14,744 nucleotides of DNA from Desulfobacteraceae bacterium UBA2771 (lineage in GTDB: Bacteria > Desulfobacterota > Desulfobacteria > Desulfobacterales > Desulfosarcinaceae): NCBI GenBank assembly GCA_002352605.1, contig DEIP01000135.1, positions 12,742 through 27,485 of the forward strand, written 5' to 3'. Positions 1-5,184 of the stretch are shown one piece after another. Position 1 is the stretch's first letter, and each line of letters starts with the position of its first letter. The notes beneath the pieces are model-generated. The model worked only from the letters and a program-made list of their open reading frames with translations, was not told the origin of the DNA and searched no databases. The position numbers and the translations under genes were made by a program.

Positions 1-1
1 C

Positions 2-142
2 CGCGGCCCTAAAAGGTGGACGAACAATAATCCGGCGATTACGGGGGTAATCGGTTCCTTCGGCACCGGTTATTCCATCGGCAGCCCGATGGGTGAGAAA
101 AAGAGAAGCATAGGCGCTATGAAATTTTTCCTAGGATCCTAA
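2..142 (+). CDS. possible C-terminal end of an ORF entering from the left edge (partial, hypothetical)
   Basis: One + frame is open from base 2 to a TAA at 140-142, about 46 codons, with roughly 60% G or C at third positions. The other two + frames are interrupted early. The translated end contains a glycine/serine-rich stretch (GSFGTGYSIGSP) and ends in KFFLGS. I do not recognise a family. It could equally be a leader region for the following gene, because the RlpA-like start codon lies only 5 bases beyond the stop. A perfect 7-bp inverted repeat, CGATTAC-GGGG-GTAATCG, lies inside it at 36-53. Confidence that it is coding is low because the start is outside the window. Confidence 0.25.
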   Translation, partial: RGPKRWTNNNPAITGVIGSFGTGYSIGSPMGEKKRSIGAMKFFLGS

Positions 143-146
143 GAGA

Positions 147-797
147 ATGTGTCCGCCCTCGCGCTTTTGCCTGGTCCTGTGTGTAATGATGGGTCTTTTT
201 CCGTCAGCCTGTGGGATCATCCGGACCACTTACCGGCTGACCACGGGTACGGTTGTTTTGGCCTACAAAGTCACCCGGTTTGCCGGCAGCACGGTCTACA
301 CCGTGGGCGGATTCACCTTCGACGTGGTCACCGCCCCGTTCTCCTGGCCGATGACCCACGAAGAGATCGACAGCATCGACGGTCTTTCACCCAAGGAAGC
401 CATCGCCCAGGGTCGCGTCAAGGCGTCACCCTATGTCGTCCGGGGAAAACACTATGTGCCCATGACGGTAGAAAAAGCGCAGACTTATCGGGAAAAGGGG
501 GTCGCCTCCTGGTATGGCAATGAAACCTACCGGCAGCACGGCGGACATATGACGGCCAACGGCGAAGCCTTCAATCCCGATGGTCTAAGCGCCGCCCACA
601 AGCATTTGCCCCTGCCCATGTTCGTGCGGGTAACCAACCTGGCCAACCGGCGCAGTATTGTCGTCCGGGTCAACGACCGTGGACCGTTCGTAAAGGGCCG
701 CATCATCGACCTGAGTGCAGGAGCGGCTAAAAAACTGGGATTTTACAAGCAGGGAACGGTCCGGGTGCTGGTGGAAACAGTGAATCTGGAAGGATGA
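147..797 (+). CDS. rlpA: RlpA-like septal ring lytic transglycosylase family lipoprotein (double-psi beta-barrel)
   Basis: This 216-residue protein ends in a double-psi beta-barrel of the RlpA family (about residues 117-213). Recognisable pieces are GVASWYG, TANGE and VNDRGPF. The residues matching the E/H/D catalytic set of Pseudomonas RlpA appear present as E140, H151 and D177, which suggests a peptidoglycan-cleaving enzyme acting on glycan lacking stem peptides. The segment before it (residues 95-108, VVRGKHYVPM) is also typical of the family. The N-terminus is hydrophobic and reaches a cysteine at residue 22 (FPSAC). This is an imperfect lipobox, so an outer-membrane lipoprotein is inferred. 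There is no SPOR domain, unlike E. coli RlpA, so septal targeting is uncertain. AGGA at 133-136 is a plausible ribosome site. The next gene is 161 bases away. Confidence 0.87.
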   Translation: MCPPSRFCLVLCVMMGLFPSACGIIRTTYRLTTGTVVLAYKVTRFAGSTVYTVGGFTFDVVTAPFSWPMTHEEIDSIDGLSPKEAIAQGRVKASPYVVRGKHYVPMTVEKAQTYREKGVASWYGNETYRQHGGHMTANGEAFNPDGLSAAHKHLPLPMFVRVTNLANRRSIVVRVNDRGPFVKGRIIDLSAGAAKKLGFYKQGTVRVLVETVNLEG

Positions 798-861
798 GGG
801 ACAAATCGATTGCCAATAGATATGGAGAACCATGGTGGTGGGCAACAAGAACGACCCGTTT

Positions 862-873
862 GGTTTTCAAACC
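862..873. promoter_or_regulatory. short dyad upstream of the PNPOx-like gene
   Basis: GGTTT-TC-AAACC is a perfect 5-bp inverted repeat in the 161-base gap between the RlpA-like and PNPOx-like genes. An AT-rich stretch (TATAAGATAAAAT, 895-907) that could supply a -10 element lies just downstream. No convincing -35 was found. It is only a candidate operator/promoter zone. Confidence 0.2.
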
Positions 874-958
874 GTACCCAAACAAGGTATTCGAATATAA
901 GATAAAATCAATCCAATGACATTCTAATCGACCGAAGTGTTGGGAAGGGAATGACCCC

Positions 959-1426
959 ATGACAAAACCAATGCGAAGAGAGGACCGGCGGCTTGACGAT
1001 GCCGCTGCCTTGGCCCTTCTGAAACGAGGCGAGTACGGTATCCTGTCTACCTTGGACGGAAACAATCGGCCTTACGGCATACCGGTGAACTACGTGGTGA
1101 TGGACGAACAGATATTTTTTCACTGCGCCACCGAGGGTCGGAAGCTGGAAAATATCACTTCCAACAAAGGGGTTTCCTTCTGCGTGGTGGGCAAGACCGA
1201 ACTGATCCCCGAAAAATTTGCCACGCGGTACGAAAGTGTGGTGGTGTCAGGCGATGCCGACGTGATCGAAGACGAGGTGTCGAGAAATAAAGCACTTCGT
1301 GCCCTGGTGGCCAAATACGCCCCGGACCACATCGCCGCCGGAGATGTTTATATCGACAAGCTGATGGCCAAGACAGCGGTGGTACGGGTCTCCATCGACC
1401 ACCTGGTCGGCAAAACCAGAAAGTAA
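959..1426 (+). CDS. pyridoxamine 5'-phosphate oxidase-like (NimA-type) flavin-binding protein
   Basis: A 155-residue protein of the split-barrel, FMN-binding PNPOx-like superfamily, closest by eye to the Pyridox_ox_2/NimA subgroup. The typical opening is visible: MRREDRRL, then YGILSTLDGNNRPYGIPVNY at residues 26-45, followed by IFFHCATEGRKLENI. In this subgroup the HxAxxGxK segment contacts the flavin phosphate. Relatives include 5-nitroimidazole reductases and uncharacterised flavoproteins, so the substrate cannot be named. True PdxH is longer and has a different C-terminus. A good ribosome site (GGAAGGGA) lies 8-16 bases before the ATG. An ATG at 951 is ruled out because it is followed after two codons by TGA. 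The gene stands alone, convergent with the DUF309 gene. Confidence 0.85.
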   Translation: MTKPMRREDRRLDDAAALALLKRGEYGILSTLDGNNRPYGIPVNYVVMDEQIFFHCATEGRKLENITSNKGVSFCVVGKTELIPEKFATRYESVVVSGDADVIEDEVSRNKALRALVAKYAPDHIAAGDVYIDKLMAKTAVVRVSIDHLVGKTRK

Positions 1427-1435
1427 GGCGCCCGT

Positions 1436-1448
1436 GGTGATTATCACC
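1436..1448. other. perfect 13-base dyad between convergent genes
   Basis: GGTGAT-T-ATCACC lies 10 bases after the PNPOx-like stop codon. As RNA it gives only a 5-bp stem with a 3-base loop and no following T-run, so it is a poor terminator. It could be a protein-binding dyad or chance. Confidence 0.2.
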
Positions 1449-1457
1449 TCCCTATTG

Positions 1458-1526
1458 TCATGGATTGACCGCGATCCAGTCATCCCGGTTCATCAGGGCA
1501 ATCGGTTCGGGCGTCAGCAGTTCCAT
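1458..1526 (-). CDS. possible 22-residue micro-ORF downstream of the DUF309 gene
   Basis: On the minus strand an ATG at 1526-1524 opens a 22-codon frame to TGA at 1460-1458. It reads MELLTPEPIALMNRDDWIAV followed by NP. About two thirds of its third positions are G or C, and the residue mix looks protein-like. It starts 15 bases after the DUF309 stop codon, and I see no Shine-Dalgarno sequence. It could be a small coupled protein, the remnant of a gene, or chance. I recognise no family. Confidence 0.2.
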   Translation of the reverse strand: MELLTPEPIALMNRDDWIAVNP

Positions 1527-1541
1527 GAGTGGGTCTCACGT

Positions 1542-2075
1542 TCAGAGCACCGGCGGAACCGGATCCAGATTTCTGAGTTTTACCAGCAATCGTAGAGGAT
1601 TGGTGTAGGGGGCCAATCGATCCTGTTGCTTCTCAAGCACACACACCGCCTTATCTGCGATGCGCCTGGCCCCGGCAAGGTTCCCTTGTTCCAGATGCAC
1701 ATACGCACCGGCTGCCCGGATGATGGCTTGGAGCAGCTTTTTTTCGTCCCCGTCTGCCGTCATCCAGTGTTGTTCCAGATACTCGTGGGTTTCAAAAAAG
1801 AGGTGCCGGTTCCAGATAGCAACAGAAATTTTCAACGGATCGTCAAGCTGATTTTCAAGGACATCCGTCAGCACCCGTTCGTATGCGGACAGGCGCTGGT
1901 CGATGTATGTCTTGACACACGCCGGCAGCGGATCATTCAGATAAAATTCGCTGACGCGCCGTAGCGGCTGCATTTTTTTTTGTTCCAACACCTTGTTGAA
2001 ACTTTCCGACAACGCGTTGCGAACATTACGGCACAGCCGGTTGTTGAAGGGGTCAAAGCGTTCAATTTCGATCAT
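1542..2075 (-). CDS. DUF309 domain-containing protein
   Basis: I chose the ATG at 2075-2073 (177 residues) because AAGGAG sits 6 bases upstream on the minus strand. A longer frame from 2114 has no comparable ribosome site. Residues 90-145 carry the DUF309 hallmark: FFETHEYLEQHW, then a helix with LLQAIIRAAGAYVHLEQGN and GARR. This is an all-helical domain with a conserved HE..E..W core and no established biochemical role. The N-terminal 85 residues are unfamiliar and probably helical. The gene is convergent with the PNPOx-like gene and divergent from the Rho gene. Its upstream side contains the TACAnnTGTA repeats, about 210 bases from its start. Confidence 0.8.
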   Translation of the reverse strand: MIEIERFDPFNNRLCRNVRNALSESFNKVLEQKKMQPLRRVSEFYLNDPLPACVKTYIDQRLSAYERVLTDVLENQLDDPLKISVAIWNRHLFFETHEYLEQHWMTADGDEKKLLQAIIRAAGAYVHLEQGNLAGARRIADKAVCVLEKQQDRLAPYTNPLRLLVKLRNLDPVPPVL

Positions 2076-2396
2076 GTCGGGCTCCTTGTTTGGCCGCAAG
2101 AATGCTGCCATCATGAGGCCTGTCGCCAGGCTTGGGCCACCGACAATGGGGTATTGCCGGCCCCCTGTTATTTCAAATCAGCTTTCGTCTGAAAAATCAA
2201 TCGATCACCGGCCGCGGATTAGGGTTGTCATCGCCGTTCAACTGTTCTATCATTATGGGCATTCAGTCGGCATTTTCAACATCTGTACATCTGTACATTT
2301 GTACATCGTCAGCGCCAGTGTTGCGAAATTCCCGCCGGTTTGACAACTATCACAAGGGTATTGGTTTCGGAGCTTTTCCACCGCAAACGACGGTGA
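2076..2396. other. intergenic region between divergent DUF309 and VOC-remnant/Rho genes
   Basis: About 320 bases with no convincing gene. Short open frames exist here, but their translations look unlike protein and they lack ribosome sites. A TTGACA at 2340-2345 has no good -10 partner at 16-18 bases. The only clear structure is the tandem TACAnnTGTA cluster at 2281-2306, listed separately. Confidence 0.5.
2281..2305. repeat. three tandem 8-bp units forming overlapping TACAnnTGTA palindromes
   Basis: The 8-base unit ATCTGTAC occurs at 2281-2288 and 2289-2296 and as ATTTGTAC at 2297-2304. The tandem array creates TGTACA at 2284, 2292 and 2300. It also creates two overlapping TACA-NN-TGTA palindromes at 2286-2295 and 2294-2303. 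TACAnnTGTA is the known operator core of BlaI/MecI/CopY-family repressors. No such repressor gene is in the window, so function is only suggested. Confidence 0.5.
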
Positions 2397-2621
2397 ATGC
2401 GCTGGTTATCGCGGTTCAAAGCCATGTCGCTGCGGTCCCGACGATCTGACGAATTCGCGCCTGTTGTGTATTCCGATTCTTATGAAAGGATTATTGCGTC
2501 AATGAAATTCAGCGTTGCCCACAACAACATCAACGAAAACCAGTCGATGGGACTTTACTTCATCGCCGACCCGTACGGGTACTTGGTTGAAATCATGCCC
2601 ATAAGGGAAGCTAATGAATAA
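2397..2621 (+). pseudogene. C-terminal remnant of a VOC (glyoxalase/bleomycin-resistance fold) protein
   Basis: The last 25 codons read like the C-terminus of a vicinal-oxygen-chelate enzyme: GLYFIADPYGYLVEIMP resembles the conserved final strand pair 'FxxDPdGyxxEi'. There the Glu is normally a metal ligand, and it is kept here. The upstream 45 codons do not resemble the rest of the fold, and no N-terminal half was found in other frames. It is therefore probably a decayed or truncated gene. The 5' limit given is only the first ATG after an in-frame TGA. Its TAA (2619-2621) overlaps the Rho start by 8 bases, so translation of the remnant could still couple to Rho. A genuine small protein cannot be excluded. 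Confidence 0.42.
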
Positions 2622-3720
2622 AAACTCGACAGGTCAGCTTGGGGAACCGGTAAACGGGCATCTTGAGATACTGGACAAAGGTTTCGGTTTTCTCCGAGAG
2701 ATGGACAACAATTACCAGGCCGGACAGTTGGACACGTTTGTCCCGGCCTTCATGATCACCAAATACGGGTTGCGGGAGGGATCCTTCATTGAAGGCCGGG
2801 GGGGGGCCGGCAATCCGGGCAACCATAACCTGAAACTAGCGGGGGTGAATCGGGTCAACCACTTGCCTCTGGACCGGTATGCCCAGACCGAAACCATGCA
2901 TACCATGACCAGCATCAATCCAGAAAAACGCCTGTGCATGACCCAGGGCCCCAAAGACTTAACCGGCCAGGCCCTGGATATCATCGTCCCCATCGGCCGC
3001 GGACAGCGCGGCCTGATCATATCCCCTCCCAAATCGGGAAAAACCACGATTTTACGGCACATGGCCAATTCGGTGACCGCCAATGATCCCGAAATGGATG
3101 TATTCATTCTGCTGATCAACGAACGTCCGGAAGAGGTGACCGACTTCAAGCGGGGACTGAAAGACGCCCACGTGCTCTACTCTTCCGCCGATCAGAGCAT
3201 CGGTCAGCACATGCGTATGACCCGCCTGGCAGTACACACCGCCATGCGATGTGCGGAAACCGGCCGGGATACGGTGGTCTTCATCGATTCGCTGACCCGC
3301 ATGGCCCGGGCTTTCAATGCCGAAACGGAAAGCTACGGCCGGACCCTCTCCGGCGGGCTGGGGGCCAACGCCATGGAAATCCCCCGCAAGATTTTCGGGG
3401 CTGCCCGCAACATCGAAAATGGCGGTTCGCTGACCATCATCGCCACCATCCTGATAGAGACCGGCAGCCGGATGGACGATGTTATCTACCAGGAGTTCAA
3501 GGGAACGGGTAACATGGACCTGGTGCTAAGCCGCGACTGTGCCGAACACCGGATTTTTCCGGCCATCGATATCCGCCAGAGCGGCACCCGAAAGGAAGAG
3601 CTGCTTCTGAAAAAGGACGAACTTAAGAAGGCGGTCGATATCCGCCGTGCCCTGTCGAAGAAAAAGCCAACCGAGGCCATGGTCGACCTGATAGAATATC
3701 TAGACCGTAACAGCCAGTAG
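2614..3720 (+). CDS. rho: transcription termination factor Rho-like RNA helicase, short form without Rho_N domain
   Basis: A 368-residue hexameric RNA-dependent ATPase of the Rho family. Residues 12-80 form the cold-shock-like primary RNA-binding domain, with the aromatic motif GFGFLR at 23-28. The RecA-like core follows: PIGRGQRG (126-133), Walker A PPKSGKT (138-144), NERPEEVT (169-176), Walker B VFIDS (222-226) and FGAARNIENGGSLTIIATIL. After these come FKGTGNM and the arginine finger region SGTRKEEL (R326). E. coli Rho has 419 residues and an extra N-terminal helical domain. Here an in-frame TAA at 2602-2604, 9 bases before the ATG, shows the shortening is not a start-choice error. AAGGGAAG precedes the ATG. 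Position 169 is Asn where E. coli has Asp. Sequence divergence suggests a second, accessory Rho, but the genome's main rho is not visible. Confidence 0.9.
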   Translation: MNKNSTGQLGEPVNGHLEILDKGFGFLREMDNNYQAGQLDTFVPAFMITKYGLREGSFIEGRGGAGNPGNHNLKLAGVNRVNHLPLDRYAQTETMHTMTSINPEKRLCMTQGPKDLTGQALDIIVPIGRGQRGLIISPPKSGKTTILRHMANSVTANDPEMDVFILLINERPEEVTDFKRGLKDAHVLYSSADQSIGQHMRMTRLAVHTAMRCAETGRDTVVFIDSLTRMARAFNAETESYGRTLSGGLGANAMEIPRKIFGAARNIENGGSLTIIATILIETGSRMDDVIYQEFKGTGNMDLVLSRDCAEHRIFPAIDIRQSGTRKEELLLKKDELKKAVDIRRALSKKKPTEAMVDLIEYLDRNSQ

Positions 3721-3869
3721 AACGGGCGGTGCCGATTGAAGATACCCTTCGGTGTGAAATGATTCAGATAGGGTCAATGTTACGCTATCATGTCGGGCGT
3801 GTCCGGTTACGGTTTTTTGTACAGAAAAGAAGTTGTGAGCGTTATGAGTAAGATATTGTGTGAAAAAGC

Positions 3870-3898
3870 TTGACAATCGACGGAGGGGCTATTACTAG
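3870..3898 (+). promoter_or_regulatory. candidate sigma-70 promoter of the DtxR-family gene
   Basis: A perfect -35 TTGACA (3870-3875) is followed after 17 bases by TACTAG (3893-3898), which matches 3 of 6 bases of TATAAT. It lies 34 bases upstream of the start codon in an AT-rich gap. The -10 is weak, which would suit a regulated promoter. Confidence 0.42.
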
Positions 3899-3910
3899 AT
3901 ATTTCAATAT
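3899..3910. promoter_or_regulatory. candidate autoregulatory operator (AT-rich dyad)
   Basis: ATATT-TC-AATAT is a perfect inverted repeat starting at the base after the proposed -10 and ending 21 bases before the start codon. Metalloregulators of this family often repress their own gene from such a site. The sequence itself does not match a known DtxR or MntR box that I can recall. Confidence 0.33.
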
Positions 3911-3931
3911 AAGTTTTGTTCCTCTAATAAT

Positions 3932-4492
3932 ATGGACTCTGTCATGGTAGCTTCCAATCGAGATAGTGTTTCCGAAAAACCCCTGACCTCCGTCATGGAG
4001 GACTATCTGGAGGCTATATTTAATCTGGATCAGGAAAAAAAGGTGGTTCGCGTAAAAGATATTGCCAAGCGGATGAATGTCAAAATGCCCACCGTATCCA
4101 GTATGCTCAAAACCCTGAATAATAGAGGGTTGGTAAACTACAAAAAATATGAATATGTGGAGCTGACCAAAGACGGGGCCGCTGTCGGCAAGGAAATTCG
4201 GCGCAGGCATGAGGTTTTGCTTAAGTTTTTAACCGAAATCTTAAAAATAGAATTCAAAACTGCCGATGAAGAGGCCTGTAAAATGGAACATGCCCTCAGT
4301 TCCGCCTCCCTAGACAGCTTTACCGACTTTATGGAATTTATCCAGGCATGTCCACGCGCCGGAGAGAGCTGGCTTCAATTTTTCGAAGATTATCGCCTGC
4401 ATGGTCGCAGGCCTGAAAAATGCCAGGCACGTAGTGAAGATTTTTCTTGTGAATTCAAGGACCAGGTCGGCATTTCGGAAAAAAATAATTGA
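3932..4492 (+). CDS. DtxR/MntR-family metal-dependent transcriptional regulator
   Basis: A 186-residue metalloregulator. Residues 18-82 form the N-terminal winged helix-turn-helix, with IAKRMNVKMPTVSSMLKTL as the recognition region. Residues 83-155 form the metal-binding and dimerisation domain. Aligned by eye, the ligand positions are D24, E27, H93, C116, E119 and H120. Asp24 and Glu27 match manganese-sensing MntR, while Cys116 in EACKMEH matches the iron-sensing DtxR/IdeR position, so the metal cannot be assigned safely. There is no C-terminal SH3/FeoA domain. The tail after about 155 is unfamiliar and holds two cysteines. No Shine-Dalgarno precedes the ATG at 3932, and a second ATG at 3944 is possible. 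No transporter gene is adjacent to indicate the regulated metal. Confidence 0.87.
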   Translation: MDSVMVASNRDSVSEKPLTSVMEDYLEAIFNLDQEKKVVRVKDIAKRMNVKMPTVSSMLKTLNNRGLVNYKKYEYVELTKDGAAVGKEIRRRHEVLLKFLTEILKIEFKTADEEACKMEHALSSASLDSFTDFMEFIQACPRAGESWLQFFEDYRLHGRRPEKCQARSEDFSCEFKDQVGISEKNN

Positions 4493-4596
4493 CCTGCTAT
4501 TGCGCCGGGTTTGGGTTTGCCGGTCCTAATTATGATCGGGCAAGGCGCGTCGATGGTTGCGTGAGGTATCAGACGCTGGTTGTACAAAAACTGATG

Positions 4597-4640
4597 TGAC
4601 CCCGGCATATAGGGTGCCGTGAATTCGGAACCGGGGATCA
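4597..4640 (+). promoter_or_regulatory. structured RNA hairpin in the leader of the 104-residue gene
   Basis: TGACCCCGG (4597-4605) pairs with CCGGGG-A-TCA (4631-4640), giving a 9-bp stem with one bulged A. The loop can form a smaller CCG/CGG pairing (4617-4619 with 4626-4628 approximately). It lies just before the terminator-like hairpin at 4643-4681. Together they look like the aptamer-plus-terminator layout of a leader RNA, or a small RNA with its own terminator. No known riboswitch class is recognised. A TATGAT at 4531-4536 could be a -10, but no good -35 accompanies it. Confidence 0.35.
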
Positions 4641-4642
4641 AG

Positions 4643-4681
4643 CCGTCTTTTAGGCAATTGCTCACAAGACGGTAATTTTTT
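4643..4681 (+). terminator. terminator-like hairpin just upstream of the 104-residue gene
   Basis: CCGTCTT (4643-4649) pairs perfectly with AAGACGG (4666-4672) across a 16-base loop containing GCAATTGC. TAA and six Ts (4676-4681) follow. It lies 151 bases after the DtxR-family stop and 27 bases before the next start codon. It could terminate the regulator transcript, end a small RNA, or act as an attenuator for the gene downstream. Confidence 0.45.
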
Positions 4682-4707
4682 AATGTAAATGTTAGGGAGC
4701 ATGAATA

Positions 4708-5022
4708 ATGGAAGGGCGTCCTAAGACAATCGGTTTGGATAAAAGCGCCTTGGTTAAGGCACTTAACACCAGCGTTAAAGATTTGCAGCAAGGTATCGAC
4801 AGGCACTGCTGTCTCGTCGCTTCGATTTTAGACAAGAAGGTCGATGCGAAAAACCTGAAACCTTTTTTGGCGTTGTACCCGTCAAAATCGCGCGAGCTTC
4901 TGCTGAAAGATACCATCAAGGAGGCCATCGATACATTGGAGGAGAGTCGAAAAGCGTTTAAATCAAAAAGGCTTGAAGCATTGCGCAAGAAGCTCACCCT
5001 TGTACTAATCGACGCTGATTAG
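4708..5022 (+). CDS. hypothetical 104-residue, probably helical protein
   Basis: The ATG at 4708 is preceded by GGGAG (4695-4699) with 8 bases of spacing. A nearby ATG at 4701 leads to a stop after seven codons. The protein is rich in Lys, Leu and Asp and is predicted by eye to be all-helical (for example residues 44-60 and 65-92). It has no signal peptide or membrane segment. Two adjacent cysteines (C34-C35) are the only notable residues. I recognise no family. Hairpins flank it on both sides: a terminator-like one directly upstream (4643-4681) and a strong terminator downstream (5079-5128). It is therefore probably its own transcription unit, possibly controlled by premature termination. 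Confidence 0.72.
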   Translation: MEGRPKTIGLDKSALVKALNTSVKDLQQGIDRHCCLVASILDKKVDAKNLKPFLALYPSKSRELLLKDTIKEAIDTLEESRKAFKSKRLEALRKKLTLVLIDAD

Positions 5023-5040
5023 CGTCGGCAAGGGATGTCT

Positions 5041-5070
5041 TACGGGTTCCGTACCGCGTTAACGGTATGG
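5041..5070 (+). promoter_or_regulatory. pair of mutually exclusive hairpins
   Basis: TACGG (5041-5045) can pair with CCGTA (5049-5053) across a 3-base loop. The alternative is CCGTACCG (5049-5056) pairing with CGGTATGG (5063-5070) with one G-U pair and a 6-base loop. The shared segment means only one can form at a time. A strong terminator starts 9 bases later. This could be an attenuation switch or simply a compound 3' structure of the 104-residue gene. Confidence 0.3.
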
Positions 5071-5078
5071 GAAAAGTG

Positions 5079-5128
5079 AAGGCGTAACTCGAGATCGAAA
5101 ACGATCGAGATGCGCCTTTTTCTTTTTT
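5079..5128 (+). terminator. intrinsic terminator between the 104-residue gene and the DUF2325 gene
   Basis: AAGGCG (5079-5084) pairs with CGCCTT (5113-5118). Inside it CTC (5088-5090) pairs with GAG (5107-5109), and GATCG (5093-5097) with CGATC (5102-5106), closing an AAAA loop. The T-rich tail TTTTTCTTTTTT covers 5117-5128. This is a classical Rho-independent terminator, 56 bases before the DUF2325 start. Confidence 0.8.
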
Positions 5129-5155
5129 AGAAAAACAGAAAACAACCATCAGAAG

Positions 5156-5181
5156 AGGTAACCAAGAAAAGGAGGTAACCA
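5156..5181 (+). promoter_or_regulatory. duplicated AGGTAACCA around the DUF2325 ribosome-binding site
   Basis: AGGTAACCA occurs at 5156-5164 and again at 5173-5181. The second copy is part of a near-perfect anti-16S match, AAGGAGGT (5169-5176), placed 8 bases before the ATG at 5185. The duplicate gives a second, weaker Shine-Dalgarno (AGAGGT) upstream. It fixes the start codon and predicts strong translation. Confidence 0.6.
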
Positions 5182-5184
5182 TCG

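Noticed and set aside
2281..2305. Possible CRISPR-like or microsatellite array
   Set aside because: Only three contiguous 8-bp units with no spacers, so not a CRISPR. The operator-like reading is kept instead.
2132..2449. 105-codon + frame upstream of the VOC remnant
   Set aside because: It crosses the TGTACATC tandem repeat, has unprotein-like composition and no ribosome site. No VOC N-terminal half could be read from it.
3721..3820. Possible Rho-independent terminator after the rho gene near the T6 run at about 3812
   Set aside because: The only inverted repeats before the T-run are 3-4 bp, too weak to support.
4390..4806. 138-codon minus-strand frame over the regulator's end and the structured leader
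   Set aside because: It overlaps two supported + genes and two hairpins, and shows no family features.
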